A DNA stretch of 32,895 nucleotides, from the IMG/VR virus record IMGVR_UViG_3300009091_000040, positions 1 through 32,895 of that record; one strand, written 5' to 3'. The position numbers and the translations under genes were made by a program. This DNA comes from a virus. The notes beneath the pieces are model-generated. The model saw nothing but the letters and a program-made list of their open reading frames with translations. It did no database searches and was not told the DNA's origin. Shown piece after piece: positions 1 through 7,602 of this stretch (position 1 is the first letter of the stretch; each line of letters starts with the position of its first letter).

Positions 1-2
1 CC

Positions 3-464
3 CTGAACTACATGAGCCCGCTCACGGCGGAGACCTTCGAGGTCTCGCCGGACCACTTGTGGATCGAGATGGAGCGGGTGGTCCCGTTCACCAAGTCGCG
101 GTTCAAGCAGGCAACCGGCTTCTCCCAAGAGGACCTGTGGAACCTGCTCGCCCACGAGGCGAAGCGGGCGGATCCGAGGATGCGGCTCTTTTCCCCCCGA
201 GTCCCAGTTGTCTTTCAGGTCAAGTACCCCGGTTTTGATCCCCGCGCGGACGATCATCCGGGTTGGTCCGAGGCGTGGGACAACGAGTTCCTCTACGACC
301 TGTTCAGCTTCCTCGCCAACGCTGGGCTTTGGGGTGTCTGGCAGGACTACGCCCAGGCCAAGCACTACGGGCTCAACGCCAGGGGCGAGATCCGGCTGAT
401 CGACTTCGGGGTCGATGACGAAGTCATGAACGTGTATGTCCAAGGGCGAAGGGGGGCCCGATGA
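3..464 (+). CDS. Kinase-fold (phosphotransferase-like) phage protein, 5' end outside the window
   Basis: The frame is open to the left edge, and the first ATG (position 12) is probably internal. The visible part reads like the hinge and C-lobe of a kinase-like fold. It has a hinge-like IEMERVVPF near residue 20, then a catalytic-loop-like segment DYAQAKHYGLN, then G-x-I-R-LIDFG, which resembles the DFG metal-binding loop. The ATP-binding N-lobe is not in the window, so the gene most likely starts upstream. The usual HRD/HGD motif is replaced by a weaker D-x5-H pattern, so catalytic activity is uncertain. The stop overlaps the start of the next gene (ATGA, 461-464), which implies translational coupling. 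Fold assignment is by motif only. The substrate is unknown. Confidence 0.6.
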   Translation: MNYMSPLTAETFEVSPDHLWIEMERVVPFTKSRFKQATGFSQEDLWNLLAHEAKRADPRMRLFSPRVPVVFQVKYPGFDPRADDHPGWSEAWDNEFLYDLFSFLANAGLWGVWQDYAQAKHYGLNARGEIRLIDFGVDDEVMNVYVQGRRGAR

Positions 465-1219
465 GCCCCCGCAAGAAGACCCCGAAGCCGCTCGGACCGG
501 ATGAACTGGAGGCTCTCATGCCACCGGAACCCCGCGAACCGAAAGAGACCTACGTCCCGCTCAAGCTGCTCGGGCTCGAGATCCCGCTGCCCCGCTGGGC
601 GGTCTACTGCGTGGCCCTGATCGCCGTGGTGGCCTGCGGGCTCTTCCTCTGGGGCAAACTCGCGCCCGTGCTCGAGATCGAGAAGGTCAAACTTTCTCCC
701 GGCGAGTACCAGCAGATCGCCGAGGCCCAGAAGCACTTCACGGAGAAGCCGACGGCCCAGACCCAAGTGGTCTCGGACACCGCCCATGGCCTGCTCGAGG
801 TCTGGTTCTACGACTCGGACGGCTGCGTGTTCGTCTCCCGTCGGACCCCGGGCCCCTTCGGCCGGATGGTCAACGCTTGGGTCCTCGATCCCACCCGGGT
901 CGGGCCTTCGTCTCCGGCCCCGATCGCGGTGGCCCCGCCATCCGCAGGCGGCCTCGTGGCGGATCCGGCCTTCGCCGGCGGCGGGGATACCCGCAACCCT
1001 GAGAACACCTGCGGCGGTCGCTGTCCCCCAGACGGGGAAGCCCACCCTGGAAATTTCGAGTGGTGGACCGAGCCGACTTCCGACGAGTGCTGGGTGAGGA
1101 CTTGGCGCCGATGGCCGGACCGGTGCACCCACTGGCAGCTCTTCAACCGGTGCTACAACTACTGGGCGACCCGGTCCGACGGGTTCCCGGACATCCACTG
1201 GACCTGCTGCGTGCACTGA
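461..1219 (+). CDS. Single-pass membrane-anchored protein with Cys/Trp-rich C-terminus, unknown function
   Basis: This is a 252-residue protein I do not recognise. The first 45 residues are charged and Pro-rich. Residues about 46-65 (WAVYCVALIAVVACGLFLWG) form one clear membrane segment preceded by basic residues, so the C-terminal 185 residues would sit outside the cytoplasm. After a Gly/Pro/Ala-rich linker (about 155-185) the last 65 residues are unusually rich in Cys and Trp, with about seven Cys and ending CCVH. This suggests a disulfide-bonded domain in an oxidising compartment. It starts by ATGA overlap with the kinase-like gene, and its TGA overlaps the next ATG by one base. It could be an envelope or superinfection-related protein, but nothing in the sequence proves this. 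Confidence 0.7.
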   Translation: MSPRKKTPKPLGPDELEALMPPEPREPKETYVPLKLLGLEIPLPRWAVYCVALIAVVACGLFLWGKLAPVLEIEKVKLSPGEYQQIAEAQKHFTEKPTAQTQVVSDTAHGLLEVWFYDSDGCVFVSRRTPGPFGRMVNAWVLDPTRVGPSSPAPIAVAPPSAGGLVADPAFAGGGDTRNPENTCGGRCPPDGEAHPGNFEWWTEPTSDECWVRTWRRWPDRCTHWQLFNRCYNYWATRSDGFPDIHWTCCVH

Positions 1220-1908
1220 TGAACTTTCGATCCCTCGTCGAGGGGCGCGCAGTCTACATCGGCAACTGCGTGGGCTGGCCCCAAGAGGATGTAGATGCCC
1301 CCGGTGGGCTCGTCGACATGGTCGACAGCGCTCGGGAAATTTCCCGGGCGACCTTCGTTCGTGCGGTGGATCCGGCCTCCCGCCTCGAGGTGGAGGACTC
1401 TCTGGGCTACGGCCCCAACTTCCCGATCCAACGAGACTGGTCGGTCCGCTACCACTCGGGTCGTCTGCATGGTCGACCGTGCTACTGGATCACTCAGTCC
1501 GCGATCGAGCACGTCTTCCAAGAGCCCAGCCAAGGGGATCCGGTCGCCGAAGCGGAAGGGGCCCATGTTCCCTCCTTCGGCTTCGACCGCGCCGACCTCC
1601 CCCAAGTGACCGACCTCGACGCGATGATCGAAAAGTTCGATCTTTCCGGGATCCCCTACCACCGGGACTACCTGCCTGCCTCGGAGTTCGTGGGCAGCCA
1701 GAACAACTTCGAGCCCGGAAAGATCGACGATCTCCAGTCCAAGGAGACCTCGTCGAAGCCCCTGTTCGTCTCCCAGGACAAGCAGGTGCTCGACGGTCAC
1801 CACCGCTGGGCGACGGCCCTTTCGGCGGGGGATTGGGTCGATGTCGTGGTTCTGGAACTGCCTTTTGCCCAGGCCCTGCAGGTACTTCAGGGTTTTAGCT
1901 CTTTCTAG
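1219..1908 (+). CDS. ParB/sulfiredoxin-like (DGHHRW) domain protein
   Basis: This is a 229-residue protein starting at the ATG that overlaps the preceding TGA (TGATG, 1217-1221). A longer frame from 1060 would overlap the previous gene heavily and is rejected. The C-terminal third carries KPLFVSQDKQVLDGHHRWATA, with DGHHRW at residues 192-197. That is the signature of the ParB/sulfiredoxin superfamily, whose members include nucleotide-binding partition proteins and nucleases. The N-terminal 120 residues (IYIGNCVGWPQEDVD onwards) match nothing I know. Phages often carry such domains near portal or head genes, where their role is unclear. It could act on DNA during head assembly or be a stand-alone nuclease. 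The family call is good, the function is open. Confidence 0.7.
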   Translation: MNFRSLVEGRAVYIGNCVGWPQEDVDAPGGLVDMVDSAREISRATFVRAVDPASRLEVEDSLGYGPNFPIQRDWSVRYHSGRLHGRPCYWITQSAIEHVFQEPSQGDPVAEAEGAHVPSFGFDRADLPQVTDLDAMIEKFDLSGIPYHRDYLPASEFVGSQNNFEPGKIDDLQSKETSSKPLFVSQDKQVLDGHHRWATALSAGDWVDVVVLELPFAQALQVLQGFSSF

Positions 1909-1996
1909 GTAGCTTTGCCGCCCGGCCCGGGATTTCTCTCTCCCAGGCCGAGAACTTTCTCGAAGAGGACCGTACCTCGGAACAAGGAGAGTCTCC

Positions 1997-2251
1997 ATGA
2001 ACGTCGACATCGCAAACGTCCCCGCGAACCGCAAGACCGCGATGGACAACGACCCGACCGAGCGGCAGATCCACGACCTGCTCGACACGGCCTACCGGCT
2101 GCAGGACCAGCTCCGGAACCTGCAGGGTCGTCCGAGCCGTCTGGGTTCGGCGTCCTACAGCGCCTACGACACGGCGGTCACGAACCTGAAGACCACGGCG
2201 GCGACCTTCGTCGGCTACATCCTCACGATCGACGCGCTGCCCAGCGCCTAA
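1997..2251 (+). CDS. Small helical protein, unknown function
   Basis: This is an 84-residue protein preceded by a good Shine-Dalgarno (AAGGAGA, 1984-1990) six bases before the ATG. The middle (residues 20-45, ERQIHDLLDTAYRLQDQLRNLQG) is a strongly amphipathic helix with coiled-coil-like spacing, and the C-terminus is also helical. There are no Cys, membrane segments or enzymatic motifs. It sits just ahead of the prohead protease and capsid genes, so a small head or scaffold-associated role is possible but unproven. Confidence 0.65.
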   Translation: MNVDIANVPANRKTAMDNDPTERQIHDLLDTAYRLQDQLRNLQGRPSRLGSASYSAYDTAVTNLKTTAATFVGYILTIDALPSA

Positions 2252-2260
2252 GCTGGGCCG

Positions 2261-2791
2261 ATGTTCGCTCAACCCCCGGGTGGGATCGACCTGGACCAGA
2301 TGGTCCGCATGGTCGTTCCGCGCAAGGACATTCTGGCCCTTGCCCTGGGGGCTCGCCGTCTCTCCGACCTGCCGAAGCCCCCGGAGTCGAATCCACGCGA
2401 GGGCCTCGAGTTGGCCGACCAGAAGTACCTCGTCGTCCCGGGCGAGTACCTCCGGATCGAGTTCACCCGGACTTTCCGTCCGGGGGACCTGCTCCGCCCG
2501 GTCGTCGAGGCCTACTCCGTCGTCTTCCCTTCGGGGCACGAGGCGGAAAAGTTGACCGAAGGGGAGTTCTCCGACCTGCTCACCCAGAGGTTGGGAGTCC
2601 CCGCCGAGCAGCTTCCGCGGATCTTCGCCTTCGCCGTGTCCAATCGCCAGATCGTCTTCTGGCCGCACGAATTTCAACTCAGGTCGATCCTTCGACTGCC
2701 CGTCCGGCCCACCCTCGTGGGCCCGGACAAACTTCCGTCTTCCCCCCTCGGCATCGTGGCCCCGGAGGAAAGTTCGGAAGTTTTCCTGTAA
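2261..2791 (+). CDS. Unknown structural-region protein
   Basis: This is a 176-residue protein that starts 9 bases after the preceding stop with only a weak ribosome-binding site, so translation may be coupled to the gene upstream. No recognised domain is visible. It is soluble, mixed alpha/beta, with an EYLRIEFTRTFRPGDLLRP segment near residue 65 and an acidic helical stretch around residues 95-120. Codon use matches its neighbours. Its place directly upstream of the prohead protease suggests a head-assembly role by context only. Confidence 0.6.
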   Translation: MFAQPPGGIDLDQMVRMVVPRKDILALALGARRLSDLPKPPESNPREGLELADQKYLVVPGEYLRIEFTRTFRPGDLLRPVVEAYSVVFPSGHEAEKLTEGEFSDLLTQRLGVPAEQLPRIFAFAVSNRQIVFWPHEFQLRSILRLPVRPTLVGPDKLPSSPLGIVAPEESSEVFL

Positions 2792-2861
2792 CCCGTTGGA
2801 TAGCAACGGTCGACCGGAACCCGAAGCGGAAAGAGACCCGGAGAGAAAGATCACGAAGGCC

Positions 2862-4100
2862 ATGAAGATCATCGACACCTTGCCGTTCCGCTACGAACTG
2901 ACCGAGTCGGGCACCGAGGGTGGCCCGCTTCGGGTTCGCGGAATTTTCCAGCGCGCCGACGAGAAGAACGCCAACGGGCGCATCTACCCTCGGGCGCTCT
3001 GGGAGCGGATCCTCGGCTCGAGGGAAGTCTCGGAGGCCATCGGTCGGCGCCGGATGATCGGCGAGGTGGACCATCCGGTCGAGAGCGAGATGAAGCTCGG
3101 TCGGGCCGCCCATCTGGTCACCGCCCTCTCGCTCAACGAGTCGGGCGAGGTGATCGGAGAGTTCGAGATCCTGCCCACGGCGGCGGGCAAGCACCTCGAG
3201 AGCCTGCTCAAGGCCGGGGTCGAGTGTGGCATCAGTTCGCGGGGGGAGGGGTCGACGGTCTCGCGCAACGGTAGCGAGATGATCGCCGACGACTACCGCC
3301 TGCTCACCTTCGATGTCGTCGCGTCGCCCTCGACGCGCGGAGCCTTCCCTCAAGTCGTCCAGGAATCCCAAACTGCGGAGGATCGCAACGCCATGCTGCC
3401 CACCTTCAACGAAGTCTCCGAGCGCACCCAGTCGATTCTGGAGGTGGATCTCTCCAAGACGACCCAGGCGCAGCGGTCTCAGATCCGCACCGAGATCCCG
3501 TCTTTGGTCGAGACCCTCGACCGGATCGCGGCCAACGACCCCGGCTACGGCAGCCTGTGCAAGGGCAAGGTCGAGCAGTTGCTGGCCCGCGCCCGGGTGC
3601 TCGAGAGCAAGTCCGCTCCCCCGGTGGTCGAGGCCCAGGTCGACGCCGCCGAGAAGGTGATCGAGGAGATCTCCCGCCAGGCCAAGCAGGTCGTGCTCGA
3701 GTCGGTCGGCAAGAGCCGCAAGCTCGCCGAGGAGCTGGCTCGCACCCGCCGGGCGCTCGCCGAGGCCCTCCAGGTGGGCGAGAAGCTGCTCGAGCGCTAC
3801 AAGCACCGCCTGCGCGAGAACCGCCTGATGGAGTCGGCGGGCGACCAGATCCTCGCCGAGTACACCGAGCTCTCCGGCTACCTCAAGCAGGTGCGCGGCG
3901 TGGCCGAGTCCCGCCGCCCCGCCCGCAAGGCCGCTCCGGCCCAGCCCGCCAAGAAGGAGTCGGTGTCCTCCCGGCGCGTGATCCGGGAGCTGGTCGAGTC
4001 GGGCAAGCGTCGCGTGAAGCTCGAGGAGCGGGGTAGCGACCCCTCGGGCAAGGATCCGATCTTCGAGCAGATGCGCGGCATCAACAGGCTGCGGTTCTAG
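2862..4100 (+). CDS. Prohead core protease (T4 gp21-like, peptidase S80 type) with C-terminal scaffold-like region
   Basis: This is a 412-residue protein. The first 165 residues match the T4 gp21 prohead protease family. They have MIGEVDHP with candidate catalytic His71 and GISSRGEGS with candidate nucleophile Ser125/Ser126. They open with a typical beta-rich segment (GIFQRADEKNANGRIYP). This enzyme cleaves scaffold and head proteins inside the prohead. Residues about 180-345 are helical and coiled-coil-like (KSRKLAEELARTRRALAEAL), as expected of a scaffold core, so protease and scaffold appear fused. The C-terminal 60 residues are basic. They carry repeated x-E-S motifs (KKESVSS, ELVESGK), which may be self-cleavage sites. 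I chose the ATG at 2862. A longer TTG start at 2796 is possible but has poorer support. The capsid gene follows. Confidence 0.88.
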   Translation: MKIIDTLPFRYELTESGTEGGPLRVRGIFQRADEKNANGRIYPRALWERILGSREVSEAIGRRRMIGEVDHPVESEMKLGRAAHLVTALSLNESGEVIGEFEILPTAAGKHLESLLKAGVECGISSRGEGSTVSRNGSEMIADDYRLLTFDVVASPSTRGAFPQVVQESQTAEDRNAMLPTFNEVSERTQSILEVDLSKTTQAQRSQIRTEIPSLVETLDRIAANDPGYGSLCKGKVEQLLARARVLESKSAPPVVEAQVDAAEKVIEEISRQAKQVVLESVGKSRKLAEELARTRRALAEALQVGEKLLERYKHRLRENRLMESAGDQILAEYTELSGYLKQVRGVAESRRPARKAAPAQPAKKESVSSRRVIRELVESGKRRVKLEERGSDPSGKDPIFEQMRGINRLRF

Positions 4101-4160
4101 GACATCAACGACCAACGGACGAATCAGGACAGTCAACGGACCTGACGAGGAGAAAGAACC

Positions 4161-5558
4161 ATGCAGGACAACGCCGAACTCACTTTCCAGGAGATGCGCC
4201 GTCAGGGCCGGGCACTCGCCGAGGGCCGGTGGCGCAAGCTGTGCGGTGACCTTCTCCAGAAGGACGAGGAGAAGGCCATCATGACCGCGATCCTGCTCGA
4301 GAACGAGCGCAAGGGTCTCGATCGGCTCGACGAGGACGTGAAGATGCTCAACGTCGGCTCGTTCGACCGCTTCGCCTTCCCGATGATCCGGGCGATCTAC
4401 CCGAATCTCGTGTCGACCGAGCTGGTCAGCGTGCAGCCGATGCAGGGCCCGACCTCCATGATCTTCTACATGGACACCCGCTACGCGGTGACCAAGGGTT
4501 CGGCCGTCGCCGGCCAGACCTCGCTGTCCCCGCTCGAGGGCCACACCGGGCCGAAGAGCTTCACCTCGGAGCTCATCGACCACGAGACGCTGGTCACGGT
4601 CGCCGGCACCGACGACACGCCGACCATCCCGACCATCGGCTGGCTGCCCATCCGTCCGGGCTCCTTCTACATCTACGCCACGGTCGCCGCGGCCACCGTC
4701 ACCGGTCACGACAACGGCAACGGGCTCATCACCGGCACGGGCATCGACTCCGGCACGATCGACTACACGACCGGCGCGGTCGCCATCGACTACACCACGG
4801 CCCCGGACAACCCGTCCGAGATCTGGTGCACCTACCGGTACGTCTCGGAGGGCAACACCCAGCGTCCGGAGCTCGACATCATCCTGACCTCGGCCGTCGT
4901 GCTGGCCGAGACCCAGTCGCTCGTGACCAACTGGTCGGTCGAGTCGGAGCAGGACTTCCGCGCGGTGCACGGCATCGACGCGCAGGTCACGCTGATGTCC
5001 GAGATCGCGGAGAACATCCGCTTCGAGATCGACCGCGAGATCGTCAACGACCTGTGGACCCTCTCGGGTCCCGCCGTCGACGTGACCTGGGACTACACCC
5101 CCCCGACCGGCATCGACTTCTACCGCCACCAGCTCACCTTCGTCAACGCGCTGGTGCAGGCGTCCAACGTCATCTTCCAGCGCACCCGAGGCAAGGGCCG
5201 CGGCAACTGGATGGTCTGCGGCACCAACGTCTCCACGGTGATCGAGGCCCTGCCGCAGTTCGTCTCGGCCGACTACGGCGACGCCGAGGGCGTCGTCTAC
5301 ATCGGCCAGCTCGGCTCGCTCAAGATCTACAAGGACCCGTGGTTCGAGACCGACTACGCCCTCATGGGCTACAAGGGCTCGACCTGGCTCCGCGCGGGCT
5401 ACGTCTACGCCCCCTACGTGCCCCTCTGGCGCACCCCGATCGTGACCCTGACCGACATCAAGCGCCGGGTCGGCATGATGACCCGGTACGGCAAGAAGAC
5501 GATCAACGACAAGTACTACGTCAAGATCTATGTGGACAATTTCGGAGTGATGGCGTAA
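4161..5558 (+). CDS. Major capsid protein (T4 gp23-like, HK97 fold)
   Basis: This is a 465-residue protein with a strong leader (GAGGAG 4147-4152) directly after the prohead protease. NLVSTELVSVQPMQGPTSMIFYM (residues about 81-103) closely matches the gp23 signature in which NL is followed by VQPM-GPT. Later GRGNWMVCGTNV and the C-terminal RYGKKTINDKYYVKIYV are also typical. The N-terminal 60 residues are helical and charged. They include LAEG and LLEN, which fit the L-x-E cleavage rule of gp21 and may mark a removable delta-like propeptide. Residues about 155-235 form a Gly/Thr-rich beta insertion (GTIDYTTGAVAIDYTT) absent from T4 gp23 as I remember it. This insertion could be a surface-exposed insertion domain. 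It is followed by a terminator, as befits a highly expressed gene. Confidence 0.93.
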   Translation: MQDNAELTFQEMRRQGRALAEGRWRKLCGDLLQKDEEKAIMTAILLENERKGLDRLDEDVKMLNVGSFDRFAFPMIRAIYPNLVSTELVSVQPMQGPTSMIFYMDTRYAVTKGSAVAGQTSLSPLEGHTGPKSFTSELIDHETLVTVAGTDDTPTIPTIGWLPIRPGSFYIYATVAAATVTGHDNGNGLITGTGIDSGTIDYTTGAVAIDYTTAPDNPSEIWCTYRYVSEGNTQRPELDIILTSAVVLAETQSLVTNWSVESEQDFRAVHGIDAQVTLMSEIAENIRFEIDREIVNDLWTLSGPAVDVTWDYTPPTGIDFYRHQLTFVNALVQASNVIFQRTRGKGRGNWMVCGTNVSTVIEALPQFVSADYGDAEGVVYIGQLGSLKIYKDPWFETDYALMGYKGSTWLRAGYVYAPYVPLWRTPIVTLTDIKRRVGMMTRYGKKTINDKYYVKIYVDNFGVMA

Positions 5559-5589
5559 GCCAGACTTCGGAGTCCACGTAAAGACCTGG

Positions 5590-5623
5590 GGGGGTCGGGC
5601 CGGACTTCGGTCCGACCCCCTTT
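5590..5623 (+). terminator. Intrinsic terminator after the major capsid gene
   Basis: A GC-rich hairpin pairs 5590-5602 with 5608-5620 (13 pairs, one G-U, loop GACTT) and is followed by TTTCAGTTT. An alternative inner fold uses a CTTCGG loop. It lies 32 bases after the capsid stop and would separate capsid mRNA from the HNH gene. Confidence 0.8.
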
Positions 5624-5636
5624 CAGTTTCAAGGGG

Positions 5637-6347
5637 ATGATGGAAGAGACCAAGAAGTGTTCCGCCTGCGGGGCCGAGTCCCCCAAAGCCGACTTCCCTC
5701 GCAAGAGCGGGAAGTGCCGCAGGTGCGTCAACGCTCGGGTCCGGGCCTACCAGCAGAAGAACAAGGAAAAGGGTGTGGAGCGGGTCCGGGCTTGGCGCAT
5801 GAAGAACCTCGAGCGTCGTCGGCAGCAAGCCCGGGAGTGCGCTCGGCGCCGCCGTGCGGACCCGGAGATCGGCAAGCGGTTGAACGAGGAAAGGAAGGAG
5901 TACTCCAAGTCGGAGCGGGCCAAGGAGCTTCGGAAGGCGCGGGTTCCCACGGACGCCCACAAGGAGTACATGCGGAGCTACTTGAAGGCCTATACTCCGC
6001 AGTGGCGGCACAGGAACCCAGATAAGGAAAGGGAGATCCAGCGTCGTCGGAGGGCCAGGATCAGAACGACGGCGGTCGAGGCCTTTCACGAGTTGGAGAT
6101 CTACCGCAGGGATCGGGGCATCTGCCAGCTCTGCAACTCGGCGGATCCCATCGACCTGAGGTTGCCGCACCTGCATCCGAAGGGTTTCACCCTCGACCAC
6201 ATCATCTCCTTGGCCGAGGGTGGCAGTCATACGAGGGCCAATGTTCAGGCTGCTCACCGGATCTGCAACTCCCGTAAGGGGAGGGGCACCGGGGGCAGAT
6301 TTCGTGCTGGGGCGAGCCTCCGACTCTTCCTCCTTGGGTCGGGGTGA
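5637..6347 (+). CDS. HNH endonuclease with N-terminal zinc-binding motif (homing-type)
   Basis: This is a 236-residue protein. The N-terminus has CxxC pairs at Cys8/Cys11 and Cys27/Cys30, a zinc-ribbon-like element. Residues 35-155 are extremely Arg/Lys-rich and helical, suited to DNA binding. The C-terminus is an HNH nuclease: Cys163/Cys166, then LDHIISLAEGG (His188), Asn202 and AHRICNSRKG (His207, Cys210). Such free-standing HNH genes in phages typically behave as mobile homing endonucleases. The gene lies between capsid and ChaB-like genes with a terminator-like hairpin on each side, which supports insertion as a cassette. Two adjacent ATGs (5637 and 5640) can serve as start. The second has better spacing from AAGGGG. 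I see no intron or intein boundary in the flanking genes. Confidence 0.9.
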   Translation: MMEETKKCSACGAESPKADFPRKSGKCRRCVNARVRAYQQKNKEKGVERVRAWRMKNLERRRQQARECARRRRADPEIGKRLNEERKEYSKSERAKELRKARVPTDAHKEYMRSYLKAYTPQWRHRNPDKEREIQRRRRARIRTTAVEAFHELEIYRRDRGICQLCNSADPIDLRLPHLHPKGFTLDHIISLAEGGSHTRANVQAAHRICNSRKGRGTGGRFRAGASLRLFLLGSG

Positions 6348-6352
6348 AACGA

Positions 6353-6392
6353 GGGGGGCCGGGCCGAGCGGGGCTCGGCCCCCCTAACTTTT
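6353..6392 (+). terminator. Intrinsic terminator after the HNH gene
   Basis: A perfect 9-pair stem joins 6361-6369 (GGGCCGAGC) to 6373-6381, with loop GGG. The upstream G run 6353-6358 can also pair with the C run. TAACTTTT follows. It closes the HNH unit a few bases after its stop. Confidence 0.75.
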
Positions 6393-6419
6393 CAAGGGAA
6401 GGGAGCGCGGGGGGACGAG

Positions 6420-7070
6420 ATGCCGTACCGATCCGTCTCGGACATCAACAAGTCCAAGCGTCGGGGCATGACCCCGCACGGTGCCCGCATCTACAAGTCC
6501 GCCTTCAACAATGCCCTGAAGCACTACGGGGACGAGTCCAAGGCCCACGCTGTGGCTAATGCCGCCGTGACCAAGGCAGGCGAGCGGCGCAAGAAGCGGG
6601 AGTCGTTCCGGGGTCTTGCTCTGGGCGAGGCGACCGAACTGGTGGCCCGCAGCGGAGCGGACTTCGCGGACCGGCTGGCGGACCTGCTCAAGTCCCGTGG
6701 CTGGTACGTGCACACCCCGAACCAGATGGTGGCTCCGGGCCAGCCGGTGCTCTTCGTGGCCTCCCCGAATTATCACCACTTCGACTACTCCTTGGAGGTC
6801 CTCCGGCAGTTTCGGAAAGCCGTTCGGGACGAGAACTCTGAGGAGGCCAGCCGCCTGCTTCTTGTGCTGCGGGAGATGGTCGAGAAGGGGATGATCGTCG
6901 TCGTCACCCAAGAGTGGGGCAAGCCGGACTGGTACAACGTCGCCGACCAGTTGCGGGCTCATGGGGTCAACCTCAGGTTTTCCCAGGAGAGGGGGCCCGA
7001 CTCCTTCTTCGCGGTCGAGGGGATCCGCAGGGGCCGAGGGGACCAAGACAGGAAGTCGGCGGCCTTCTAG
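6420..7070 (+). CDS. ChaB-like N-terminal domain protein
   Basis: This is a 216-residue protein. Residues 1-60 (MPYRSVSDINKSKRRGMTPH, ARIYKSAFNNAL, AHAVANAAV) match the ChaB family pattern: MPY, then LP-like loop, IY..AFN.A and A...AW..V. ChaB was named as a cation-transport regulator, but ChaB-like proteins are also common in viruses and their role there is unclear. Residues 61-66 (KKRESF) form an x-E-S motif at the domain border. Residues 68-200 form a separate alpha/beta domain with no family that I recognise. It has a hydrophobic strand MIVVVTQEWGKPDWY and repeated helices. No clear Shine-Dalgarno stands out beyond GGGGACGAG just before the ATG. ChaB assignment is good for the N-terminus only. 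Confidence 0.72.
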   Translation: MPYRSVSDINKSKRRGMTPHGARIYKSAFNNALKHYGDESKAHAVANAAVTKAGERRKKRESFRGLALGEATELVARSGADFADRLADLLKSRGWYVHTPNQMVAPGQPVLFVASPNYHHFDYSLEVLRQFRKAVRDENSEEASRLLLVLREMVEKGMIVVVTQEWGKPDWYNVADQLRAHGVNLRFSQERGPDSFFAVEGIRRGRGDQDRKSAAF

Positions 7071-7095
7071 GCGCCGGACTGACGAGGAGATCGAG

Positions 7096-7581
7096 ATGCC
7101 GATGTACTACCGCAACCCGAAGAGCTACAGCGTCCAGGTCCCCTTGGCGGACCACCGGGGCAGCGTCCATCTGCGCCCCGGCGACGTGGTCGAGGGCGAC
7201 TTCTTCGCCCGCTACTCCTGGCTCGAGCCCGTGCTCCATCCGCTGCCCCCGGGCACCCGGATCGCCTACTCCCAGGCCGAGAAGGACCAGAAGTATCAGG
7301 ACGGTCTGGCCAAGCTCGCGGCGGTGCGCACCAAGCCCGCCCCGGAGCCCGAGGTGGGCTTCGAGGTCGCCGTCGAGGACATCCCGCAGCCGGAGCCCGA
7401 GCTCCACCTCGAGGCCGAGGAGGTCGGGGAGGAGCGCGACGAGACCGCCGCCGAGTCCGCCGCCGCCGACGCGGTCGAGGACGAAGCCGCCGAGGTCAAG
7501 CAGGAGGAAGCCGAGGCGATCAAGGACGCGGCGGACCGGAAGGCTGCCCGCTCGCCCAAGCACGGCAAGGGCCGCAAGTAG
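7096..7581 (+). CDS. Small protein with N-terminal beta domain and Glu/Ala-rich tail
   Basis: This is a 161-residue protein. The start at 7096 is supported by GAGGAGA at 7084-7090. A longer frame from 6961 would run through the previous gene and is rejected. Residues 1-60 are a compact beta-rich unit (YYRNPKSYSVQVPLADHRG, then LRPGDVVEGDFFARY). Residues 75-150 are a low-complexity acidic stretch of Glu, Ala and Pro. The C-terminus turns basic (SPKHGKGRK). The layout of a small folded head plus a long acidic tail is common in virion proteins and chaperone-like head proteins. I do not recognise a family. Confidence 0.7.
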   Translation: MPMYYRNPKSYSVQVPLADHRGSVHLRPGDVVEGDFFARYSWLEPVLHPLPPGTRIAYSQAEKDQKYQDGLAKLAAVRTKPAPEPEVGFEVAVEDIPQPEPELHLEAEEVGEERDETAAESAAADAVEDEAAEVKQEEAEAIKDAADRKAARSPKHGKGRK

Positions 7582-7602
7582 GACTTCCGCTTGGGGAAGC
7601 CG

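Noticed and set aside
1915-2865. 316-codon plus-strand frame
   Set aside because: Overlaps two better frames with good starts. The protein is Arg/Pro/Gly low-complexity.
4826-5581. 251-codon plus-strand frame overlapping the capsid gene
   Set aside because: Arg/His/Pro-rich out-of-frame reading of the capsid gene with no leader sequence.
2679-6257. 1192-codon open frame on the minus strand
   Set aside because: It lies antisense to the protease, capsid and HNH genes, which have clear families. The product is low-complexity Arg/Leu/Gly/Val without domains, as expected from reverse reading of GC-rich codons.
5559-6419. Group I intron or intein around the HNH gene
   Set aside because: The capsid gene is complete upstream and the ChaB-like gene complete downstream. 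There are no splice-site or intein motifs, so the HNH gene is intergenic.
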